From Pseudomonas lijiangensis (GTDB lineage: Bacteria > Pseudomonadota > Gammaproteobacteria > Pseudomonadales > Pseudomonadaceae): DNA of 64,000 nucleotides. A program made the translations under genes and the position numbers. The stretch spans positions 2,925,001 through 2,989,000 of the forward strand of contig NZ_CP076668.1 in NCBI RefSeq assembly GCF_018968705.1. The letters are read 5' to 3'. Below, piece by piece: positions 26,754 to 36,500 of this stretch. A model generated the notes under the pieces. That model ran no database searches. It was not told the DNA's origin and saw nothing but the letters and a program-made list of their open reading frames with translations. How positions within the stretch are numbered: the first letter of the stretch is position 1; each line of letters begins with the position of its first letter.

Positions 26754-28229
26754 TTACTCTTTGTCCAGCTTGCCAACCAGCGACAGGGTGAAATCGGCCC
26801 CCATGTACTTGAAGTGCGGACGCACGTTCAGGCTGACGCGGTACCAGCCCGGCTCCCCTTCTACATCGCTGACGATGATCTGGGCAGCGCGCAGTGGGCG
26901 ACGGCCACGGACTTCGGCGCTCGGGTTTTCCTGGTCGGCCACGTACTGGCGGATCCACTTGTTGAGTTCCAGCTCGAGGTCGGTACGCTCTTTCCACGAA
27001 CCGAGTTGCTCGCGCTGCAGCACTTTCAGGTAGTGAGCCAGGCGGTTGACGATCATCATGTACGGCAGTTGGGTGCCGAGCTTGTAGTTCAGCTCTGCTG
27101 CCTTGCCTTCTGCGCTGATGCCGAAGAACTTCGGCTTCTGCACCGAGCTTGCGGAGAAGAACGCCGCGTTGTCGGAGCCTTTGCGCATGGTCAGGGAAAT
27201 GAAGCCTTCCTCGGCCAGTTCGTATTCACGACGGTCGGAAACCAGAACCTCGGTAGGAATCTTGGTTTCGATTTCGCCCATGCTTTCGAAATGGTGCAAC
27301 GGCAGGTCTTCAACAGCACCACCGCTCTGCGGGCCGATGATGTTCGGGCACCAGCGGAACTTGGCGAAACTGTCGGTCAGCTTGGTGCCGAACGCGTAGG
27401 CCGTGTTGCCCCACAGGTAGTGCTCGTGGCTGTTGGCGACGGTTTCCTTGTACACGAACGATTTGACCGGGTTTTCTTCCGGATCGTACGGGTTGCGCAG
27501 CAGGAAGCGCGGCACGGTCAGGCCAACGTAACGGGAGTCTTCCGACTCACGGAAGCTCTGCCATTTGGCGAATTGCGGGCCTTCGAAGTGATCTTTCAGA
27601 TCCTTGAGGTCCGGCAGACCGGTGAAGCTTTCCAGGCCGAAGAATTTCGGGCCGGCAGCGGCAATGAACGGTGCGTGGGACATGCAGGCTACGCTGGAGA
27701 CGTACTGCATCAGCTTCACGTCAGGGGAGCTTGGAGACATGTAGTAGTTGGCGATGATCGCGCCAACCGGCTGTCCACCGAACTGACCGTATTCAGCGGT
27801 GTAGATGTGCTTGTACAGGCCCGACTGCATCACTTCCGGCGAATCTTCGAAGTCGTCCAGCAGGTCGTCCTTGGAGACGTTGAGGATTTCGATCTTGATG
27901 TTTTCACGGAAGTTGGTGCGATCGACCAGCAATTGCAGACCACGCCAGGACGATTCCAGGGACTGGAAGTCAGGGTGGTGCAGAATTTCGTCCATCTGAC
28001 GGCTGAGCTTGGCATCGATCTCGGCGATCATGCGGTCAACCATGGCCTTCTTGACCGGCTCACCGTTGTTCTGCGGCTTGAGCAGTTCTTCGATGAAAGC
28101 AGACACGCCGCGCTTGGCGATGTCGTAGGCTTCGTCGTCCGGTGTCAGACGGGTTTCGGCAATGATGCTGTCGAGAATGCTGTACTCGCCGCTCTCGTTG
28201 CTCTTTTGCTGTGCTGCGCTAGTGCTCAT
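26754..28229 (-). CDS. tssC: T6SS contractile sheath large subunit TssC
   Basis: A 491-residue TssC/VipB protein with family motifs HHPDFQSLESSWRGLQLLVD, EYGQFGGQPVGAII, FIAAAGPKFFG and the C-terminal handshake region (ADFTLSLVGKLDKE). It forms the sheath with TssB around the Hcp tube and contracts to fire it. Full length, and 28 bp after tssB. Confidence 0.98.
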   Translation of the reverse strand: MSTSAAQQKSNESGEYSILDSIIAETRLTPDDEAYDIAKRGVSAFIEELLKPQNNGEPVKKAMVDRMIAEIDAKLSRQMDEILHHPDFQSLESSWRGLQLLVDRTNFRENIKIEILNVSKDDLLDDFEDSPEVMQSGLYKHIYTAEYGQFGGQPVGAIIANYYMSPSSPDVKLMQYVSSVACMSHAPFIAAAGPKFFGLESFTGLPDLKDLKDHFEGPQFAKWQSFRESEDSRYVGLTVPRFLLRNPYDPEENPVKSFVYKETVANSHEHYLWGNTAYAFGTKLTDSFAKFRWCPNIIGPQSGGAVEDLPLHHFESMGEIETKIPTEVLVSDRREYELAEEGFISLTMRKGSDNAAFFSASSVQKPKFFGISAEGKAAELNYKLGTQLPYMMIVNRLAHYLKVLQREQLGSWKERTDLELELNKWIRQYVADQENPSAEVRGRRPLRAAQIIVSDVEGEPGWYRVSLNVRPHFKYMGADFTLSLVGKLDKE

Positions 28230-28257
28230 TGTGTTGGCTTCCTTGACTGATAGAGGC

Positions 28258-28761
28258 TCAGGCTTTCGGGGCTTCGGCGTTCAGGCCCAGCTCACCGAGT
28301 ACGCGACCGCGGGATTCGTCGTCGGCGAGAACGCCTTCGATGGCTTTGCGGAACGCAGGCGCGTTACCCAGCGGACCTTTGAGGGCCACCAGCGCGTCGC
28401 GCAGTTCCATCAGTTTTTTCAACTCGGGTACTTGCTCGACCAGGCTGGCCGGGTTGAAGTCCTTCATCGAGTTGACGCGCAGCTTCACGGCCAGCTCTTC
28501 GTTGTCGCTTTCTTCCTGAAGGCGGTTCGGCACGCTCAATGTCAGACTCAGCTCTTGCTTTGCCAGCACTTCGTCAAACGTCATTTTGTCGATGCTGATC
28601 GGCTTGCGATCTTCGATCTTGCGTTCGTCCTTGCGGTGCGTGTAATCACCGATTGCAAGTAGCTTCAACGGCAGTTCGATCTCTTCCTGTGCACCACCGG
28701 TGGCAGGTTTGAAAGTGACGTTAATGCGTTCCTTGGGGGCTACCGAGCCTTCTTTGGCCAT
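28258..28761 (-). CDS. tssB: T6SS contractile sheath small subunit TssB
   Basis: 167 residues from the ATG at 28761, with AAGGAG at ideal spacing; the frame open to 28827 adds a non-conserved tail inside the end of tssA. It carries the family motifs SVAPKERINVTFKP, EIELPLKLLAIGDYT, VPNRLQ and LKGPLGNAPAFRKAI. It interlocks with TssC to build the sheath. Confidence 0.97.
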   Translation of the reverse strand: MAKEGSVAPKERINVTFKPATGGAQEEIELPLKLLAIGDYTHRKDERKIEDRKPISIDKMTFDEVLAKQELSLTLSVPNRLQEESDNEELAVKLRVNSMKDFNPASLVEQVPELKKLMELRDALVALKGPLGNAPAFRKAIEGVLADDESRGRVLGELGLNAEAPKA

Positions 28762-28793
28762 GGCTTTTCTCCTTGCGGTTGTGGCCCTGGGGC

Positions 28794-30350
28794 CTATTCG
28801 AGTACCACTTCGAGGTCGAGGTGGCACAGCCTGCGATAAATCTCTTCCTTGCGTTCACGCACTGCATGGTTCTGCGGCAACAACTCGCAGCAGCTATGCA
28901 GTAAATGCAGCACTTCCAGCGCAAGATCGGGCTCCCAGGCGTTCAGGCCTGAGTCCTGTAATGTTTGGTCGAGTGTTTCGAGCTGAGTCCTGGCCAGTTC
29001 GTATTTCTTGGCCATGAAGCACAGCCGCGCGAGTGCGAACTGCCAGAAAAACTTTACCCGTCCGCCGTTGGCGCTCTGCAAGCCCTGCTTGAGGATCTGC
29101 ACGGCAGCCTTGAGGCCTTCCTTGCGCAGAACCGGCATGACATCTTCGAGGGCCTGTTCCCAGGCCGGCTGGGTGTCGGCAACTTCAACCTTGCGCGGCG
29201 CACTGGCAGTCTGCAGGTGCGGCATCACATGGGCGCTGATCCAGGCGCGGGTGTTCGGATCGGCAAACGGTGCGCCGTCGTGGAAACGCAATTCGATAAT
29301 GCCGGGCAGACGCTGGATCAACAGCGCAAAGTGGATTTCCACTTCACGCATGGCCAGTTCGGCGTTCAGGGCCTGCAAGCATTCCCAGACCATCCGCTGG
29401 CCATCGAACCAGAATGGCGCCTTCGTCAGGCTGGCCTCCAGTTCTACCAGCAGGTCGGCATATTTGCCCTGGTCGTAACGATCCTGATAAGCCTTGAGTT
29501 TGTCGGCCGGCAGCCCGCGCAGCGCGGTGATCTGCTCCGCATTGCGCTCGGGAACCGCATCTATCGGCAGCCACAGCAGCGTGCGACTGAGGCGCAAAGC
29601 GCGCAAGTCACTGGCTTTCTGCTTGAGCCACCAGGCGCACAGCGGACGTGCGTTTTCCTGTTGGGCACGCAGGGCCTTGTGCGCCTCCTTCTCATTGTCG
29701 ATTGGCGCACCGGGCGTGAATAACTGGGTAGCGGCCTGCTTGACCTGAGCAACCGCTGCACCCACCACGCCAGGTTCCGGCTGGTTGTCGGCAGCGCGCT
29801 GAACCATGCTTTTAAGGCGGCGGGAGAGTGGCAACAGCAGCGGAGCATCATCGCCCAGATGTTTGGTGCACGCATTGTCGAGACCTTCAAGGTGCTCGAC
29901 CAGACGGCGGAACAGAGGCAGTTGCTCTTTGATGGCAACGTTTTCGTTCAAAACCTGCTCAAGGCGTGACACCAGCCAACTGATGCCAGCGGCACGAGTA
30001 CGCGCCTTGCTCGGGAAAACTTCGGGCCAGTGATTCTCGCAAAGGTGGTGTAAAAGCCCGAGGCCTGCCAACAAACCCTGGAAGGATTCTCGCTGATAAA
30101 GGGACCAGGTCAGCCAGGCACCTACGCGCAAATCCTTGGACTGGGTACGAAGGAGAGTTTCACTGTTTTCGCGAATTTTCAGCCAGTCGATCTGACCGCT
30201 TTCGTGCATGGATTGGGCTTTGTTCAGCTCGCTTTCCAGAGCCTCATACTCGCTTGAAAAGCGAACGTCCTCGCCCGCAAAGCTTTCGGTGGAAACCGGT
30301 GCCTTTGCGAGTTCGAGGTAATGAGCCGAAAGCTTACTTGAATATGACAT
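28794..30350 (-). CDS. tssA: T6SS assembly protein TssA (VasJ/ImpA-N type)
   Basis: A 518-residue protein with the ImpA N-terminal domain (LSAHYLELAKAPVSTESFAGEDVRFSSEYE with FPSKARTRAAGISWL in the inner part) and a C-terminal VasJ-like helical domain. TssA proteins organise sheath priming or anchor the distal sheath end. It is the first gene of the long T6SS run, and the 611-bp non-coding region before it should hold the main promoter. AAGG precedes the ATG at 30350. Confidence 0.94.
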   Translation of the reverse strand: MSYSSKLSAHYLELAKAPVSTESFAGEDVRFSSEYEALESELNKAQSMHESGQIDWLKIRENSETLLRTQSKDLRVGAWLTWSLYQRESFQGLLAGLGLLHHLCENHWPEVFPSKARTRAAGISWLVSRLEQVLNENVAIKEQLPLFRRLVEHLEGLDNACTKHLGDDAPLLLPLSRRLKSMVQRAADNQPEPGVVGAAVAQVKQAATQLFTPGAPIDNEKEAHKALRAQQENARPLCAWWLKQKASDLRALRLSRTLLWLPIDAVPERNAEQITALRGLPADKLKAYQDRYDQGKYADLLVELEASLTKAPFWFDGQRMVWECLQALNAELAMREVEIHFALLIQRLPGIIELRFHDGAPFADPNTRAWISAHVMPHLQTASAPRKVEVADTQPAWEQALEDVMPVLRKEGLKAAVQILKQGLQSANGGRVKFFWQFALARLCFMAKKYELARTQLETLDQTLQDSGLNAWEPDLALEVLHLLHSCCELLPQNHAVRERKEEIYRRLCHLDLEVVLE

Positions 30351-30554
30351 CCATGACCTTCAATTACGATCACATCCAATGTAGCCATTACAACTGCAAT
30401 GGCATTAAGACAGCGCGAAGTGGTCGCGACCCCCGATTTAATTGAGAATCGCACCTTCTGAGGGCGTGGATCTTACTCACCGTGATGGCCACTAGCAAGT
30501 ACTTAAACAGCAAGACGAAACTTCTTTATGTTTTGTAGGGATTTTCTTAAAACA

Positions 30555-30587
30555 CGAGAACTAATGATGTCAGCCTGATGTCTCACA
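30555..30587. promoter_or_regulatory. Repeat copy 1 with tandem TGATGTC half-sites, candidate activator site
   Basis: The segment contains TGATGTC at 30565-30571 and again at 30576-30582, start to start 11 bp, which is one helical turn. It closely matches copy 2 located 173 bp further from tssA. The first copy lies about 205 bp upstream of the tssA start, suitable for an enhancer used by a sigma-54 activator. Function is inferred. Confidence 0.5.
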
Positions 30588-30727
30588 CCTCCACCTCAGT
30601 GCCGCCAGCGCGGGATGAAACCACTCTCTGCAAGGATGAGAGCCATCATGTAAAGTGATGGCAATTGGCAATCACCCATATATCAACAGTGCCCACCACT
30701 AACTCTTGCGACTATTATTTGTATGCG

Positions 30728-30760
30728 CGGGAACTAATGATATCAATATGATGTCGCACC
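30728..30760. promoter_or_regulatory. Repeat copy 2 with TGATATC/TGATGTC half-sites, candidate activator site
   Basis: TGATATC at 30738-30744 and TGATGTC at 30749-30755, again 11 bp apart and preceded by the same GGAACTAA-like lead (GAGAACTAA in copy 1). The conservation of spacing and flanks between the two copies argues for a protein-binding site. Confidence 0.5.
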
Positions 30761-30898
30761 CATCCCCGCACTTGGCAATATGCAGATAAAACATGTGCCG
30801 TAGTTATGACTGAATGTCATTACCGGATGAATACATACAAGAAGAAGGTAATGAAAAGACCATCATCAGGGTTACCCGGAGATGTCTAGGGGTATTTC

Positions 30899-30934
30899 CC
30901 CATTGCTGTGCATGCGTACATACACAGCAATGGG
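30899..30934. terminator. Strong hairpin after the SMP-30-like gene, putative terminator
   Basis: CCCATTGCTGTG (30899-30910) and CACAGCAATGGG (30923-30934) form a perfect 12-bp stem with a 12-nt loop, 28 bp beyond the stop of the gene at 30962. A/T tracts flank both arms and could extend the stem, but no clean U-run follows on the minus strand, so intrinsic termination is likely but not certain. Confidence 0.55.
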
Positions 30935-30961
30935 AAAAGAAAGGATTGATGACGAATCGGG

Positions 30962-31966
30962 TTATTCCTGACTTCCTCCAACCAGTGTCTGCACTCTCAA
31001 GACCTTGTTACCTGCCGTCACGTAAGCCCAGTGCTGTGAACCCGCCGAGCAGAATGCAAGGTTGCCGGTATCTTCTGCAGCCACCTGCAATTTCCCCAGC
31101 AGTTCGCCTTTTGGCGAGAACACCTGGATACCTTCTTTGCTGCTGCTCCAGACATTACCCTTGGCGTCGACCTTGAGGCCGTCGGGGATACCCGGAGTGA
31201 TTTCGGCAAATGTCCGGCCATTGCTCAGTGCGCCCTTGTGCACCTGATAGACCATGATCCTGTGGGCCAGCTTCGGGTTCTTGAAGTCGTGGGCCAGTTG
31301 CGAATCAGCCACGTAGAGCAGGCTTTGATCAGGCGAAAAGGCCAGGCCATTGGGTGAATGAAGGCCCGGTGTCTTGAGGCGCGTCAGCTCCTTGAGCTGC
31401 GGGTTATAGCGATACAGGTACTCGCCGCCCTGCTCCGGCTTTCCTCCGTAACTCTCTGCCTTGTTCAAGACGCCAAAGGTCGGATCGCTGAACCAGATAT
31501 GGCCGCTCTTGTCGACGATGACATCATTCGGGCTGTTCAGGCGTTTCCCCCTGTATCGCTCGACCAGAGTTTGCCATTTGCCATCCTTTTCCTGACGCAC
31601 GATTGCCCGTTCGCCATGGGAGGCTGCAACCACGCGCCCCTCGGCATCCAGTGCCCGCCCGTTCTGATAGTGGGCAGGGTCCAGCAAGGTCGTGACGCCG
31701 CTTTTCTCGTCCCAGCTCATGACCTTGTTCGCCTTGACGTCACTCCAGAGCAGGCGACCATCGGGCAGGCACAGCGGGCCTTCTGCCCACTTTGCTCCGT
31801 CGGTGAGCATTTCCACCTTCGCACCGGGCTCGACCAGCGTGGAAAACGAAGGGTGGGTGGCAACCACCGTTATAGGCGAAGCCGCATCCGCAGCCATGAT
31901 CTGGCTGGTTGCCAGGAGTGAGCTGCCCAATAGCAACAGGGACGCTTTCTTTCGTAATTGCCGCAT
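30962..31966 (-). CDS. Periplasmic SMP-30/gluconolactonase-family protein
   Basis: A 334-residue protein with a Sec signal peptide (basic MRQLRKKAS, hydrophobic core, cleavage near MAADA). The mature part is a six-bladed propeller of the SMP-30/LRE family: EGPLCLPDGRLLWSDV, RLNSPNDVIVDKSGHIWFSDPTFG, LHSPNGLAFSPDQSLLYVADS and GIPDGLKVDAKGNVWSSS, which supply the metal-binding Glu, Asn and Asp. Relatives hydrolyse sugar lactones or other esters; the exact substrate cannot be read. It lies 73 bp after the MFS gene and may be transcribed with the efflux operon or alone. A hairpin follows it. Confidence 0.88.
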   Translation of the reverse strand: MRQLRKKASLLLLGSSLLATSQIMAADAASPITVVATHPSFSTLVEPGAKVEMLTDGAKWAEGPLCLPDGRLLWSDVKANKVMSWDEKSGVTTLLDPAHYQNGRALDAEGRVVAASHGERAIVRQEKDGKWQTLVERYRGKRLNSPNDVIVDKSGHIWFSDPTFGVLNKAESYGGKPEQGGEYLYRYNPQLKELTRLKTPGLHSPNGLAFSPDQSLLYVADSQLAHDFKNPKLAHRIMVYQVHKGALSNGRTFAEITPGIPDGLKVDAKGNVWSSSKEGIQVFSPKGELLGKLQVAAEDTGNLAFCSAGSQHWAYVTAGNKVLRVQTLVGGSQE

Positions 31967-32039
31967 ATTCCGTCCTTATATGAAGATACGTACGAGGCAG
32001 GTTTGACGGTAATCGGCGGCCGAAGTTTATTCCCGATAT

Positions 32040-33536
32040 TTATTGACTGCGTAACAGCCTCCAGACGGCGATGCTCACCAGACCGATCAGGGCGCAAGCT
32101 GCGAGCAGAACCAGACTGTGTGATGAGCTGAAAGCCTGCTGCCCGGCCAGAACGAGTTGCTGCACCTGATGCCCGCCCAGCGCCTTGGCCGCCATCATCG
32201 TTTCGCCGATCGAGCGCCCTGCTGTTTCGGCGATACTCGGGGGAAGACCATCCGGCAGACGGATCGATCTCTCATAGCTGGACGTCAGAATGATTCCGAA
32301 CACCGTGATACCCAGCCCCGAGCCAAGATCATAACTGGTCGCCTCCAGAGCTCCGGCCGAGCCGGCTTTCTCGACGGGTGTATTGCTCATGATTGCGACT
32401 GAAGACGCGGTCATGCCAACGCTGAGCGCCAGCCCGAGTGTCGCCAGGATGAAAATGACCATCACACCGTTGCTGCCCAGGTCTGCAAGCGCCAGCCCCA
32501 ACAGCGATGCGGCAGAAACCAGCAGAGAAAAGCTCGCCACCCGCCTCAACCCGATCGCCTGAAGAGTCATGCCTGCCAGTGGCCCGCCGACTGCGGAGCC
32601 GATCATCAGTGGCAACATGAAAATGCCAGCCTCCAGAGGCGTTTGCCTGAGCACGAATTGCAGTTCCTGAGCGAGCATCAACTCAACCCCGGCAAGCGCT
32701 CCCATGACCACCAGCGACATGACAACACCTGCGCTGATCGCCGGGACAGAAAACAGGCTCAAATCAAGCATCGGGTCGGGCGAGCGCAGTTGCTTGCGTG
32801 CAAACCAGCACAGCATCAGGATGCCGAATGTCAGGAAGAGAGTCGTCATCAACAGGGAGCTGCCTGTCCTGAAAGCCGACTTCAGGCCATATACCGTTGC
32901 CATGATGCCGAGGATCAGAATAAGGGCCTGGCCTATGGACCACTTTCCGTTACTGCCTGCCGATAGCAGACGCACCGGGATATAGGCCCTCACCAGAGGC
33001 ATGACAACAAGCATCACCGGCACGTTTATAAGGAATACTGCGCCCCACCAGAAATGCTCGAGCAGCACCCCGCCAGCAAGCGGTCCCAGGGCAGCTCCTG
33101 CGGAAGCGACTGCACCCCAGATGCCCAATGCCATGGCCCGCTCACCTTCATCCTCGAACGTCTGGCGAACGATGGCCAGGGTGCATGGCATGACCATGGC
33201 AGCGCCAAAAGCCATGAACGCACGTGCCCCGATCAGGGCCTCGGCACTCGGAGCAAATGCCGCAAGCACCGACCCCGTGCAAAAGATGCCAAGCCCCAGC
33301 AGCAACATGCGCCGATGGCCGACTCTGTCGGCGAGTGTCCCCATGGGGATCAACAGACTGGCCATCAGCAGCGGATAAATGTCGATGATCCACAGGACCT
33401 CGGTACCGTTTGCCTGCAGGGCAATGGAAAGCGAGGGGACTGCCACATGAAGAATGGTCAGATCCAGTACGATCGGCAGGAAAGCCATCATGACCGCCAG
33501 CAATACCAGCCAGCGGTTTAAAGTTCTACCCGACAT
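32040..33536 (-). CDS. DHA2-family MFS drug/proton antiporter (14-TMS)
   Basis: About 498 residues from the ATG at 33536, preceded by AGGTGA; the frame open to 33572 reaches further into the RND gene. It is a 14-helix MFS transporter: motif A between helices 2 and 3 (GTLADRVGHRRMLLLG) and the antiporter motif C (GAALGPLAGGVLLEHFWWGAVFLINVP). Its nearest described groups are SmvA/QacA-like exporters of cationic biocides and dyes. It overlaps the RND gene by 11 bp and is therefore the third gene of an MFP-RND-MFS operon. Substrates are unknown. Confidence 0.9.
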   Translation of the reverse strand: MSGRTLNRWLVLLAVMMAFLPIVLDLTILHVAVPSLSIALQANGTEVLWIIDIYPLLMASLLIPMGTLADRVGHRRMLLLGLGIFCTGSVLAAFAPSAEALIGARAFMAFGAAMVMPCTLAIVRQTFEDEGERAMALGIWGAVASAGAALGPLAGGVLLEHFWWGAVFLINVPVMLVVMPLVRAYIPVRLLSAGSNGKWSIGQALILILGIMATVYGLKSAFRTGSSLLMTTLFLTFGILMLCWFARKQLRSPDPMLDLSLFSVPAISAGVVMSLVVMGALAGVELMLAQELQFVLRQTPLEAGIFMLPLMIGSAVGGPLAGMTLQAIGLRRVASFSLLVSAASLLGLALADLGSNGVMVIFILATLGLALSVGMTASSVAIMSNTPVEKAGSAGALEATSYDLGSGLGITVFGIILTSSYERSIRLPDGLPPSIAETAGRSIGETMMAAKALGGHQVQQLVLAGQQAFSSSHSLVLLAACALIGLVSIAVWRLLRSQ

Positions 33537-36500
33537 ATTCTTCACCTGCCGAGCCGCGCTGTGCTCTCTCACGCAACCCCATGATCAGGACAAAAAACAC
33601 CGGCACGAAAAGCACGGCCAGCGTTGCAGTGAGCATCCCGCCCATGACGCCGGTCCCGATGGCCTGCTGACCAGCCGAACTGGCCCCCGAGGCGAACGCC
33701 AGTGGCACAACCCCGAAGATGAACGCCAGGGATGTCATCACGATGGGCCGCAGCCGCAGACGAGCCGCCCGGATACTGGCCTCGACCCTGCCCATGCCTT
33801 GAGCATGAAGACTCGTCGCGAACTCAATGATCAGGATGGCATTCTTCGCCGAGAGCCCGATGATGGTGATCAGCCCGACCTTGAAGAAAACGTCATTGGG
33901 CATGCCGCGCAAGGTAACGGCCAGCACCGCGCCGATAATCCCGAGGGGCACCACCATCAAGACTGCCGCAGGAATCGCCCAGCTTTCATAGAGCGCCGCC
34001 AGGCACAGAAAGACCACCAGCATCGACAGCCCGAGCAGCAGCGGCACCTGGCCGCCGGATATGCGCTCCTGCAAGGAAAGTCCCGCCCACTGTAGGGCAA
34101 ACCCTGAGGGCAGCCCCGAAGCCAGACGCTCCATTTCCTCCATTGCATCACCGGTGCTGTGCCCCTGCGCAGGCTCGCCGGACAGACTGATCGCCGAGTA
34201 GCCGTTGTAGCGAGTCAGCTGTGCTGGCCCTTTCGTCCACTTGATAGTGGCGAATGCGGAAACAGGCACCATGCGCCCCTGACGGTTTTTGACTTCCAGG
34301 CGCAACAGGTCTTCAACCTGCTGCCGACGGTCTCCCTCGCTTTGCACGATCACCTGCTGCATGCGGCCAAGGTTCGGGAAGTCATTGACGTAAGCTGAAC
34401 CCAGTGAGGTCGACAGCACGCTGGCGATATCCGAGAACGAAACACCCATGGCGTGGGCCTGCAAGCGATCCACATCGATGTTGATTTGCGGGGTTTCCGC
34501 CAGAGAGGCTTCGCGCACGTTTTGCAGAACCGTGCTCTCGCCGGCTCGACGCAAAAACTCGTCACGAGCCTGTCGCATCGCGTCATACCCTTGAGAACTG
34601 CGATCCTGCAACCAGACCTCGAAACCGCCCGATGTGCCAAGACCTTCAACGGGCGGTGGCAACAGACTGAAGACCATGGCGTCCTTGAGACCTGAAAAAA
34701 CGGCAGTTGCCCGGTCGGCAATGGATTGCGCGGAATCCTGAGCGGCTCGCTCGGACCAGTCTTTCAGCGTGGTAAAGGCAAGCGCAGCATTCTGCCCGCT
34801 ACCGGAAAAGCTGAAGCCGAGAATCATCACGGTATTGGTAATACCGGGTTCCCGGGTGTTATGTGCTTCGATCTGCCTAGCCACTTCAATGGTGCGTTGC
34901 TGGCTGGCACCTGGCGGTAATTGAATATCGGTGATGGTGTAACCCTGATCCTCCATTGGCAGGAACGATGACGGCAGACGGGCAAACAGCAGCCCCATGA
35001 TGCCTGTCAGCAATAGAAAGATGACCATGTAGCGCCCAATGCGCCCTACCGCCTTGCTCACCAGATTTTCGTAACCCTGACTGGCTTGCTCGAAACGGCG
35101 GTTGAACCAGCCGAAAAAACCTTTCTTTTCGTGATGCGAGTTTGCAGGTATCGGCTTGAGCATCGTGGCGCACAGAGCCGGTGTCAGGCTCAGGGCCAGA
35201 AACGCCGAGAAAACGATGGCAACGGCCATGGAAATCGAGAACTGCTGATAAATCACCCCCACCGAACCCGACATGAATGCCATGGGAATGAAGACCGCTG
35301 TCAGCACCAGGGTTATACCGATGATGGCGCTGCTGATTTCCTCCATGGCTTTGCAGGTCGCTTCTCTGGGTGAAAGCCCTTCCTGGGCCATCAGTCTTTC
35401 GACGTTTTCCACCACCACAATGGCATCGTCCACCAGAATGCCGATTGCCAGCACCATGCCGAACAGTGTCAGCACGTTGATCGAGAAGCCGAGCACATAC
35501 ATCACGGCAAAGGTGCCCATCAGGGCGACAGGCACCACAAGGGCCGGGATCAGGGTGTAGCGGATGTTCTGCAGGAACACGAACATCACGATGAACACCA
35601 GCACCATGGCTTCGATCAGGGTGTGAATGACCTTGGTGATCGAGACTTTCACAAAAGGCGACGTGTCATAGGGAATGTCGTATTTCACACCCGCCGGAAA
35701 GTAGCGCGAGAGTTCGTCGAGCTTTTGCTGCACCAGTGTCGCGGTGCTCATGGCATTGGCTGCCGGCGCCAGTTGCACACCGACGGCCACCGATGCCTTC
35801 CCGTCCAGGCGGGTGGCGAAATTGTAGTTCTGGGCACCGACTTCAACCCGGGCCACATCGCCGATGGTCACGGTTGAACCGTTGGTGTTCGACTTGAGCA
35901 CAATGGCGGCAAACTCCTGAGGCGTGCTCAACTGCCCCTTGACCATGACGGTAGCGGTCAGCTCCTGATCCGTCGAAGACGGCAAATCACCAATGCTCCC
36001 CGCCGCAACCTGTATGTTCTGCTCGGCAATAGCCTGGCTGACATCCGCCGGAGTCAGATTGAACGCCACCAGTTTCTGCGGATCGATCCAGATACGCATG
36101 GCACGTTCCGAGCCGAACAACTGGGCCTTGCCCACGCCTTTCAGGCGCTTGAGTTCGTTGATCACGTTGCGTGTCAGGTAGTCGCTCAGCGCAATCTCGT
36201 CCAGACGGCCGTCCGTGGAGGTCAGCGTCGCGATCATCAGGAACCCGGCGGAGATTTCTTCCAGCTGAAGGCCCTGCTGACTGACCGCACGAGGCAGACG
36301 CGGCTCGATGACTTTCAGACGGTTCTGCACATCGACCTTGGCCAGCTCGGGGTTGGTGCCCGGCTGAAAGGTAATGGTCATGGTCGCCGTGCCCTGGCTG
36401 CTGCTGGAACTGAAATACAGCAAATTGTTGACGCCGTTCAGCTCCTGCTCGATCAGGCTCACCACGCTCTCATCGATGCTATTGGCGGACGCGCCAGGGT

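Larger units (their letters stand above)
30351..30961. other. 611-bp non-coding region upstream of tssA
   Basis: This gap separates the tssA start from the end of the SMP-30-like gene. It holds two copies of an imperfect repeat and one strong hairpin, listed separately. I found no -24/-12 sigma-54 promoter by eye on the minus strand, although the locus encodes a sigma-54 activator. No convincing gene is seen here. Confidence 0.7.

Noticed and set aside
30814..31176. Plus-strand open frame of 120 codons over the hairpin region and the end of the SMP-30-like gene
   Set aside because: More than half overlaps the SMP-30 coding end on the other strand, it reads through the hairpin, and it shows no protein-like pattern.
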